Shown here: piece after piece, positions 1 to 5,830 of the stretch
How the letters are laid out: each line of letters begins with the position of its first letter
How positions within the stretch are numbered: position 1 is the first letter of the stretch
Source: Flavobacteriaceae bacterium
Lineage (GTDB): Bacteria; Bacteroidota; Bacteroidia; Flavobacteriales; Flavobacteriaceae
Length of the DNA: 5,935 nucleotides
NCBI GenBank assembly: GCA_030828025.1
Contig: JAURDG010000095.1
Span: 1 to 5,935, forward strand
Reading direction: 5' to 3'
Made by a program: the position numbers and the translations under genes
Notes under the pieces: model-generated
The model's input: the letters and a program-made list of their open reading frames with translations, nothing else
Databases searched by the model: none
Told to the model about the DNA's origin: nothing

Positions 1-184
1 ACCAGTTGCAGCGCAAGAAGCTAAAGCTGAAACACCAGTCGTAGCTGAAGAAGTCGCACCTGAAGCTACTCCCGAAACGGATGATACTTCTGCTCCTGCC
101 GAAGCCTCGGCAGACAATGCGGATGAAGCAACTTCAGCTAGTGCTGACGACGCTGAAACGAAAGAAGCAGATAAGGGTGAATAG
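1..184 (+). CDS. rplQ: C-terminal tail of a ribosomal-type protein, probably L17 (5' partial)
   Basis: The frame read from base 2 is open to a TAG at 182-184, giving 60 residues that run in from outside the window. The tail is low in complexity: 17 Ala, 11 Glu and 7 Asp among 60 residues, only three Lys, and it ends in KEADKGE. No folded domain is visible. Bacteroidota L17 proteins commonly carry an acidic, alanine-rich extension after the conserved core, and rplQ is the gene I recall just upstream of carA in this phylum. The name therefore rests on composition and neighbourhood, not on core L17 motifs, which lie outside the window. A strong terminator begins 25 bases after the stop, consistent with the end of the long ribosomal protein/rpoA operon. 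Another ribosomal or translation protein with an acidic tail is the main alternative. That the frame is coding is nearly certain; the identity is moderately likely. Confidence 0.7.
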   Translation, partial: PVAAQEAKAETPVVAEEVAPEATPETDDTSAPAEASADNADEATSASADDAETKEADKGE

Positions 185-208
185 TTTTTAATAGCCTTTT
201 AATAACTC

Positions 209-241
209 AAAGGATAAACCCACTGGTTTATCCTTTTTTTT
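209..241 (+). terminator. Rho-independent terminator after the rplQ-like gene
   Basis: The arms AAAGGATAAACC (209-220) and GGTTTATCCTTT (225-236) are perfect reverse complements. They form a 12-bp stem with a 4-base loop, CACT. The T-run at 234-241 (eight T) overlaps the foot of the right arm and continues past it. This is a textbook intrinsic terminator, placed 25 bases after the upstream stop codon and 32 bases before the carA start. It separates the upstream unit from the carA operon. The left arm is preceded by only scattered A residues, so it is much better suited to plus-strand than to minus-strand termination. Confidence 0.93.
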
Positions 242-245
242 GTCT

Positions 246-253
246 TAATTTTG
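246..253 (+). promoter_or_regulatory. Possible Bacteroidota -7 promoter element (TAnnTTTG) for the carA operon
   Basis: TAATTTTG at 246-253 fits the TAnnTTTG consensus known for the primary sigma factor of Bacteroidota. It lies 19 bases before the carA ATG, so transcription would begin near 258-261 with a leader of only about 12-15 bases (inferred). The leader is A-rich (260-268), as is common in a phylum that rarely uses Shine-Dalgarno pairing. I see no convincing TTG -33 box at the expected distance, because that stretch is taken up by the terminator hairpin. The element is thus plausible but unproven. Its position just behind a terminator and before a tightly packed operon is the main support. 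Confidence 0.5.
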
Positions 254-272
254 CACAAATTAAAAAAACCGA

Positions 273-1394
273 ATGAGCCAATTTTCCTCCCGTAAAAAAG
301 CACTTATTTTACTTGAAGACGGTACGGTTTTTTATGGTAAATCCATTGGCATTGAGGGCCAAGCATTTGGCGAGTTGTGCTTTAATACAGGTATGACAGG
401 TTATCAAGAGATTTTTACTGACCCATCTTATTACGGGCAACTCATGGTAACGACAAATGCACACATTGGCAATTATGGCGTTTTGCAGGACGAATCGGAG
501 TCTTCATCTATTCAAATTTCGGGGCTTATTTGCAAAAATTTCAACATGGGATTTTCACGGGAAGCCGCCGATAGCTCGTTATTTAACTTCTTTAAAAAAC
601 AAAATTTGGTAGCCATTTCGGATGTGGATACCCGTGCGTTGGTGAGCTATATTCGTGATCATGGTGCCATGAATGCCGTAATCTCAACCGACGTAAGCGA
701 TCTTGCAGGGTTGAAGAAAAAGCTTGCTGCTGTTCCTTCAATGGTTGGGTTAGCACTCTCGCCTAAAGTGACCACAAAAGAGCCGTATTTTGTTGGGGAT
801 GTTGATGCACCCTTAAAAATAGCAGCCTTAGACCTTGGCATTAAGCGAAACATTTTACGTAACCTAGCCAGTCGTGGTGCCTACATCAAGGTTTTTCCTT
901 TGGAAACCAGTTTTGAGACCATGCAGGCTTGGAATCCCGATGGTTATTTTCTTTCCAATGGACCAGGTGACCCAGAGCCACTTCACGACGCACAAACAGT
1001 AGCTTCAACAATTATTGAAAAAGGACTGCCTTTGTTCGGTATTTGTTTGGGGCACCAAATTATTGCGCTGTCTCAAGGTATTTCGACCTACAAAATGCTC
1101 AATGGTCATCGTGGGATTAATCATCCCGTGCTGAATGTAGAAACCGGTAAGGGCGAAATCACGTCCCAAAACCACGGATTTGCCATTAACAGAGAAGAAA
1201 CTGAGGCACATAAGGATGTTGTGATTACACACAAACACCTAAACGACAATACCGTAGCCGGCATTCGAATTGAAGGAAAACCTTGCTTTTCTGTTCAATA
1301 TCATCCTGAGGCGAGTCCAGGTCCTCACGATTCATCGTATTTATTTGATCAATTTATTTCACACATTAACAACTACAAAAAACAAGCATCATGA
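273..1394 (+). CDS. carA: Carbamoyl-phosphate synthase small (glutaminase) subunit
   Basis: This cytoplasmic subunit hydrolyses glutamine and passes ammonia to CarB, which makes carbamoyl phosphate for pyrimidine and arginine synthesis. The 373 residues match the family's usual size of about 370-380. The N-terminal CarA domain spans roughly residues 8-140 and includes LEDGTVFYGKSIG and FNTGMTGYQEIFTDPSY. The C-terminal class I glutamine amidotransferase domain spans roughly 182-365. It carries SNGPGDP at 228-234, the nucleophile elbow GICLGHQ with Cys258, and QYHPEA with His344 and Glu346 completing the triad. The start at 273 places the conserved N-terminus correctly and follows an A-rich leader. 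There is no Shine-Dalgarno sequence, as expected for Bacteroidota. The stop overlaps the eno start as ATGA, implying translational coupling. carB is not next door and must lie elsewhere in the genome. The identification is firm. Confidence 0.97.
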   Translation: MSQFSSRKKALILLEDGTVFYGKSIGIEGQAFGELCFNTGMTGYQEIFTDPSYYGQLMVTTNAHIGNYGVLQDESESSSIQISGLICKNFNMGFSREAADSSLFNFFKKQNLVAISDVDTRALVSYIRDHGAMNAVISTDVSDLAGLKKKLAAVPSMVGLALSPKVTTKEPYFVGDVDAPLKIAALDLGIKRNILRNLASRGAYIKVFPLETSFETMQAWNPDGYFLSNGPGDPEPLHDAQTVASTIIEKGLPLFGICLGHQIIALSQGISTYKMLNGHRGINHPVLNVETGKGEITSQNHGFAINREETEAHKDVVITHKHLNDNTVAGIRIEGKPCFSVQYHPEASPGPHDSSYLFDQFISHINNYKKQAS

Positions 1395-2683
1395 GTATTA
1401 TTTTAAGCGTTCACGCACGTCAAATTTTTGATTCTCGAGGGAACCCAACTGTCGAGGTAGATGTCATTACGGAGACAAGTACGATTGGTCGTGCTGCTGT
1501 ACCTTCTGGTGCTTCTACTGGTGAACATGAGGCGGTTGAGCTTAGAGATGGAGGAACAGCTTATATGGGCAAGGGTGTTGCACAAGCAGTTAAAAATGTC
1601 AATACACTGATTGCACCCGAACTTTTGGGAATTTCTGTTTTTGAACAAGAGGAAATAGATCAACTAATGATTGATTTGGACGGCACACCCAACAAGTCAA
1701 AACTGGGAGCCAATGCCATCCTCGGCGTTTCTTTGGCTGTGGCAAAAGCCGCCGCTAACGAACTTGGCATGCCTTTGTATCGCTACGTAGGCGGTACACC
1801 TGCCATTACGCTGCCTGTGCCCATGATGAACATCATCAATGGTGGTTCGCACTCCGATGCGCCCATTGCCTTCCAAGAGTTTATGGTAATGCCCGTAAAA
1901 GCCATATCGTTTACGCAATCGATTCAAATGGGTACTGAGATATTTCATAATCTGAAAAAAGTCTTAAAAGATAGAGGTTTGAGTACAGCAGTCGGTGACG
2001 AAGGTGGATTTGCGCCAACTCTTGATGGAACAGAAGATGCGCTCGACACCATATTGCTGGCGATCAAAAAGGCTGGTTATAAGCCTGCAGAAGAAGTAAT
2101 GATTGCTTTGGACTGTGCTGCCGCAGAATTTTATGTTGATGGCAAATATGACTATACCAAATTTGAAGGAGCATCCGGAAAGGTGCGTACATCCCAAGAA
2201 CAAGCCGATTACCTCGCATCACTTGTTGCGAAGTATCCAATTGTTTCTATTGAAGATGGTATGGACGAAAATGATTGGGAAGGATGGAAATACCTTACCG
2301 AAAAAATTGGCGATAAAGTACAATTGGTAGGTGACGATTTATTTGTTACTAACGTTACACGTCTTGAGCGTGGAATTGAGCAACAAATTGCCAATTCTAT
2401 ATTGATAAAAGTCAACCAAATAGGTTCGTTGTCTGAAACGATTGCGGCAGTTCACATGGCTCAAAATGCGGGTTATACTTGCGTGATGTCTCACCGTTCT
2501 GGTGAAACCGAAGACAATACGATTGCGGATTTAGCTGTGGCACTCAATACAGGACAAATCAAAACGGGATCGCTTTCCAGAAGCGATCGTATGGCAAAAT
2601 ACAATCAACTATTACGCATCGAAGAAGAATTGGGAAGAAAAGCCTATTTCCCACAAGAAAAGGCATTTAAAGTTAAATTTTAA
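1391..2683 (+). CDS. eno: Enolase (phosphopyruvate hydratase)
   Basis: Enolase interconverts 2-phosphoglycerate and phosphoenolpyruvate in glycolysis and gluconeogenesis; it is a cytoplasmic, Mg-dependent enzyme. The 430 residues are normal for the bacterial family. The N-terminal domain (about 1-130) contains DSRGNPTVEV and the mobile loop SGASTGEHEAVELRDG. The barrel domain follows. Catalytic Glu204 lies in GDEGGFAP and the general base Lys340 in ILIKVNQIGSLSET, the enolase signature. Metal ligands are Asp241, Glu288 (SIEDG) and Asp315 (GDD). His154 (GGSHSD), His368-Arg369-Ser370 (SHRSGE) and Lys391 are the expected substrate-contacting residues. The ATG shares four bases with the carA stop, so initiation probably depends on ribosomes finishing carA; no Shine-Dalgarno sequence precedes it. 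The gene appears complete and undamaged. Confidence 0.98.
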   Translation: MSIILSVHARQIFDSRGNPTVEVDVITETSTIGRAAVPSGASTGEHEAVELRDGGTAYMGKGVAQAVKNVNTLIAPELLGISVFEQEEIDQLMIDLDGTPNKSKLGANAILGVSLAVAKAAANELGMPLYRYVGGTPAITLPVPMMNIINGGSHSDAPIAFQEFMVMPVKAISFTQSIQMGTEIFHNLKKVLKDRGLSTAVGDEGGFAPTLDGTEDALDTILLAIKKAGYKPAEEVMIALDCAAAEFYVDGKYDYTKFEGASGKVRTSQEQADYLASLVAKYPIVSIEDGMDENDWEGWKYLTEKIGDKVQLVGDDLFVTNVTRLERGIEQQIANSILIKVNQIGSLSETIAAVHMAQNAGYTCVMSHRSGETEDNTIADLAVALNTGQIKTGSLSRSDRMAKYNQLLRIEEELGRKAYFPQEKAFKVKF

Positions 2684-2695
2684 GTTGCCATCACT

Positions 2696-2702
2696 AAGAG
2701 GA
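2696..2702 (+). promoter_or_regulatory. Shine-Dalgarno-like site before citrate synthase
   Basis: AAGAGGA, containing the anti-SD-complementary core GAGG, ends 8 bases before the ATG at 2711. It is the only recognisable Shine-Dalgarno-like sequence before any of the five operon genes. It lies in the widest gap in the operon (27 bases, 2684-2710), where coupling to the upstream stop codon would be weakest. It supports the start at 2711, but chance occurrence in an A/G-rich gap cannot be ruled out. Confidence 0.45.
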
Positions 2703-2710
2703 ATTTAGAT

Positions 2711-3994
2711 ATGAATAAAGCAGCATCGCTAAGGTTTGGAGAAAAATCAATAGAATTACCCCTGATCGAAGGAAGTGAAAATGAATTGGGTATAAACATT
2801 AAAGACCTAAGAGCAAAGACAGGCTTAATTACAGTAGATCCAGGTTATAAGAATACAGGCTCTTGCGAAAGTGCTATAACGTTTTTGGATGGTGAAAAAG
2901 GAATCTTGCGCTACAGAGGTTATGATATTGAATCTCTCGCTCAAGACGCAGATTTCCTAGAAGTAGCCTATTTGTTGATTTTTGGCGAATTGCCCACAAA
3001 AGAACAATTAGAGAAATTCCTAAATGACATCAAAGAGGAATCATTGGTTAATGAAGACTTAAAAAAGATTTTAGAGAGTTTTCCTAGTACAGCTCATCCC
3101 ATGGGTGTTCTATCTTCGCTCACAAGTGCGCTGACCTCATTTAATCCCAGTTCTGTTAATGTGGATAGTGAAGAAGAAATGTATAAGGCCATAGTACGAA
3201 TAATGGGCAAACTTCCGGTTTTGGTGGCATGGGTCTTTAGGAAAAAGGAAGGGCTTCCGCTCAAATATGGCGATTATTCTTTGGGTTATGTGGAAAATAT
3301 TGCACGCATGATGTTTCGCAAACCTAACAAAGAATATATACCAAACCCAGTAGTGGATGCTGCACTAAACAAGCTATTGATTTTGCATGCCGATCACGAG
3401 CAAAACTGCTCAACATCTACTGTTCGTATTGTTGGTTCTTCTCACGCAGGCCTTTTTGCTTCTATTTCAGCAGGTATTTCTGCCCTTTGGGGTCCCTTGC
3501 ACGGTGGTGCCAATCAAGCAGTGGTCGAGATGCTGGAAGCCATCCGCGAAGATGGAGGCGATATCAAACACTATATGCAACGTGCAAAGGATAAATCAGA
3601 CCCCTTCCGATTGATGGGCTTTGGCCACCGAGTGTACAAAAATTTTGATCCTCGAGCACGTATCATCAAAAAAGCTGCTGACGAGGTGCTCAATGATTTG
3701 GGTATTGATGACCCTGTGTTGGAGATTGCTAAAAAATTAGAAGAAGAAGCCCTGCGTGACCCATATTTCGTCGATCGTAAATTGTATCCTAATGTAGATT
3801 TCTATTCGGGAATTATCTATCGTGCTATGGGAATCTCGACAGAGACTTTTACTGTTATGTTTGCCCTCGGACGCCTGCCTGGTTGGATTGCCCAGTGGCG
3901 TGAAATGAGGCTCAACAAAGAGCCTATTGGACGTCCTCGCCAAATTTATGTTGGTGAAAATCATCGGCCATTTGTGCCCATAAATCGACGATAA
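2711..3994 (+). CDS. gltA: Citrate synthase, GltA-like
   Basis: The enzyme condenses acetyl-CoA with oxaloacetate to form citrate, the entry step of the TCA cycle, in the cytoplasm. Its 427 residues equal the length of E. coli GltA. It also has the extra N-terminal beta-rich segment (about residues 5-50, ending in TVDPGYKNTGSCES) typical of the larger, hexameric type II citrate synthases. Catalytic residues are visible: His264 in GPLHGGANQ, His306 in the signature GFGHRVYKNFDPRA, and Asp363 in NVDFYSG. The substrate-binding LHADHEQN occurs at 225-232. Type II enzymes are often inhibited by NADH, but whether that holds here cannot be judged from the sequence. A 2-methylcitrate synthase is less likely, because those are usually shorter and lack the N-terminal segment. 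The gene follows eno by 27 bases, is preceded by a Shine-Dalgarno-like site, and lies 7 bases before the next gene. Confidence 0.96.
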   Translation: MNKAASLRFGEKSIELPLIEGSENELGINIKDLRAKTGLITVDPGYKNTGSCESAITFLDGEKGILRYRGYDIESLAQDADFLEVAYLLIFGELPTKEQLEKFLNDIKEESLVNEDLKKILESFPSTAHPMGVLSSLTSALTSFNPSSVNVDSEEEMYKAIVRIMGKLPVLVAWVFRKKEGLPLKYGDYSLGYVENIARMMFRKPNKEYIPNPVVDAALNKLLILHADHEQNCSTSTVRIVGSSHAGLFASISAGISALWGPLHGGANQAVVEMLEAIREDGGDIKHYMQRAKDKSDPFRLMGFGHRVYKNFDPRARIIKKAADEVLNDLGIDDPVLEIAKKLEEEALRDPYFVDRKLYPNVDFYSGIIYRAMGISTETFTVMFALGRLPGWIAQWREMRLNKEPIGRPRQIYVGENHRPFVPINRR

Positions 3995-4001
3995 TTATGT
4001 A

Positions 4002-4916
4002 ATGAATCCATGTGTACATTCGGAGACACAATCACTTACCCATGTGCTGCTGGGCACAGCAGCAAGCATGGGCTCAGTCCCCAAGCTCCAAGACCTTTAC
4101 GACCCTACATCAAGAAAACACCTTCTTGCCAATAGTTTTCCTACTAAGGAAGCCTTGCAGCATGCCTTGGATGCTCTTGCTGCTGTTTTTCAACGGTATC
4201 ATATTGAGGAGATTCGTCCAGACCTTATTGCGGATTGCAATCAAATTTTTGCGCGAGATTTGGGGTTTGTTATTGACGATACTTGGGTGCAAGCCAACAT
4301 TATTCCTCATCGAGCAAACGAATTGGGAGGATTGACAACCTTAAAAAGCTGGATTCCCAAAGACAAGCAACTTGTCTTTTCAGATGAAGTGCACCTAGAA
4401 GGCGGTGATGTCATCTATCACAATGACCATATACTGGTGGGAATTTGTACACGAGTTGATTACGCCTCACTACTTACAGCACGGACAAACAAAGCCGCCG
4501 TTGACGCATTACGAAATGCTTTTCCCGATAAGAAAGTGGTTTCTTTCGAATTGATTAAGTCCAATACTGTTCCAGAAGAAAACGCCTTGCATTTAGATTG
4601 TTGCCTCCAGTTTGTTGGCAACGGCTATGCCATAACCTGTCCCAAAGGTTTTGCGCATCCAAGCGAATATGCTTGGCTGGTCGATTTTATTGGTGCTGAA
4701 CATATTTTTGAAGTAACCCCCATAGAAATGAGTCAAATGATGTGTAACCTAGTTTCTATCCGTCCTTCAATAGTTGTTTCTGACCCTAGATTTGTTCGAT
4801 TAAACAACTGGCTACGTCAGCGATCGATTACTGTTGAGGAGGTGGATTTCAGCGAGGTGGCAAAACAAGGCGGTTCTTTTCGATGTGTAACCATGCCCTT
4901 AAGACGATGCCCATGA
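4002..4916 (+). CDS. Guanidine-modifying hydrolase, DDAH/amidinotransferase superfamily
   Basis: The 304-residue protein belongs to the beta/alpha-propeller superfamily that includes dimethylarginine dimethylaminohydrolase (DDAH), arginine deiminase and arginine:glycine amidinotransferase. Conserved elements appear in the expected order: FARDLGFVIDD with Asp86, HLEGGDV with Glu133 and Asp136, NALHLDCC with His197, and a C-terminal GGSFRCVTMP with Cys295, the presumed nucleophile. Cys295, His197 and the acidic pair form a complete active site. The family cleaves a guanidino group through a thiouronium intermediate. In DDAH and arginine deiminase the product is citrulline, released with dimethylamine/methylamine or ammonia. 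The precise substrate cannot be fixed from sequence; Bacteroidota relatives are usually annotated as DDAH or simply amidinotransferase. No signal peptide is seen, so it is probably cytoplasmic. It starts 7 bases after gltA, using a TAATG overlap with a two-codon ATG-TAA frame, and its stop overlaps ctlX as ATGA. Confidence 0.85.
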   Translation: MNPCVHSETQSLTHVLLGTAASMGSVPKLQDLYDPTSRKHLLANSFPTKEALQHALDALAAVFQRYHIEEIRPDLIADCNQIFARDLGFVIDDTWVQANIIPHRANELGGLTTLKSWIPKDKQLVFSDEVHLEGGDVIYHNDHILVGICTRVDYASLLTARTNKAAVDALRNAFPDKKVVSFELIKSNTVPEENALHLDCCLQFVGNGYAITCPKGFAHPSEYAWLVDFIGAEHIFEVTPIEMSQMMCNLVSIRPSIVVSDPRFVRLNNWLRQRSITVEEVDFSEVAKQGGSFRCVTMPLRRCP

Positions 4917-5830
4917 AGCCAACAAATCACGTGTTGATGGTTCGACCAGCCATTTTTTGCGCTAATAGCCAGACAGTATCAACCAACTTTTTCCAACAAG
5001 CACTTCCTTTTGATAAGGATGAAGCACTCGTGCGTGCCCAATCCGAATTTGATCAGTTGGTAGCGGTATTGCGAAAGCATGGCGTTTGTGTTAGCGTTTA
5101 TCAAGATTCGCCAATGCCAGAAACTCCAGATGCTCTATTTCCCAACAACTGGTTTGTTAGTTTACCGCAACAGCATGCCATACTATTTCCCATGATGGCT
5201 CCCAACAGGCGTGCGGAACGAACAAAAGCGGTAATGGCGCATTTGGAACAAGAAGGGCATCACACAAAAAAGATAACCGATTACGCTGCCTTTGAGCAGC
5301 AAGGTGTTTTTTTGGAGGGAACAGGAAGCATGGTAATGGACATACCAAACAAAATAGCCTATTGCGCCATATCGCCACGCTCAAATAAGCGACTTTTTGA
5401 GCAATTCTGCGCCGAGTTTGGATTTACGCCCGTTTCTTTTCATGCGTATCAATCTATAGACAACAAGCGTATGCTCATTTACCACACCAACGTTCTGATG
5501 GCATTGGGACCTGAATTTGTGGTCGTTTGTTTGGATGCCATAGACAACACAGCGGAGCGATTATTCTTGGAAGATACACTACACGCGAGTGGCAAAACCA
5601 TAATCGATATTACGGCGGCACAAGTGCACCAGTTTGTGGGAAATATGTTGGCGTTAACCGCTGATGATGGCAGTCCACTTATGGCGATGAGTTCACAAGC
5701 ATACAATGCGCTGACTGCGCCACAGTTAAAGCAGTTACGGCGCTATGCTCAACCTGTACATAGCCCAATTCCTACCATTGAAACCTTGGGTGGCGGTGGT
5801 GTGCGCTGCATGATGGCAGAGCTGTACTAA
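4913..5830 (+). CDS. ctlX: CtlX-like citrulline hydrolase (amidinotransferase superfamily)
   Basis: The protein is 305 residues from the chosen start. It resembles the CtlX group (COG4874-like), whose members are named citrulline utilization hydrolases and are thought to convert citrulline to ornithine, CO2 and ammonia. Motifs in order are NHVLMVRP at residues 5-12, TPDALFPNNWF with Asp73, FLEGTGSMVMD with Glu135, YHTNVLMA with His191, and GGGGVRCMMAE with the nucleophile Cys299. The Cys/His/Glu set is therefore complete. The frame is also open from an ATG at 4883, adding ten residues (MCNHALKTMP). I prefer 4913 because it forms an ATGA overlap with the upstream stop and places the conserved NHVLMVRP near the N-terminus, as in relatives I remember. 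The upstream gene encodes a superfamily relative likely to make citrulline, which fits this role. The stop overlaps a convergent gene. Family assignment is strong; the substrate is inferred. Confidence 0.85.
   Translation: MKPTNHVLMVRPAIFCANSQTVSTNFFQQALPFDKDEALVRAQSEFDQLVAVLRKHGVCVSVYQDSPMPETPDALFPNNWFVSLPQQHAILFPMMAPNRRAERTKAVMAHLEQEGHHTKKITDYAAFEQQGVFLEGTGSMVMDIPNKIAYCAISPRSNKRLFEQFCAEFGFTPVSFHAYQSIDNKRMLIYHTNVLMALGPEFVVVCLDAIDNTAERLFLEDTLHASGKTIIDITAAQVHQFVGNMLALTADDGSPLMAMSSQAYNALTAPQLKQLRRYAQPVHSPIPTIETLGGGGVRCMMAELY

Noticed and set aside
1403..2415. Several antisense open frames of about 70-90 codons across eno
   Set aside because: They lie entirely within a strongly conserved gene, have no family-like motifs and show the composition expected of the complement of coding DNA.
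2674..2681. TAAATTTT at the end of eno as a possible internal promoter for gltA
   Set aside because: It misses the final G of TAnnTTTG, has no TTG at the expected upstream distance, and overlaps coding sequence for the FKVKF C-terminus.
4012..4335. 107-codon plus-strand frame inside the DDAH-like gene
   Set aside because: It is a shifted frame of a gene whose catalytic motifs are intact in the main frame; its translation is low in information and has no recognisable motif.
4883..4912. Earlier in-frame ATG for ctlX that would add ten residues
   Set aside because: It would overlap the upstream gene by 34 bases, the added residues look like an out-of-frame shadow of the hydrolase C-terminus, and the ATGA start at 4913 puts the conserved NHVLMVRP where the family has it.
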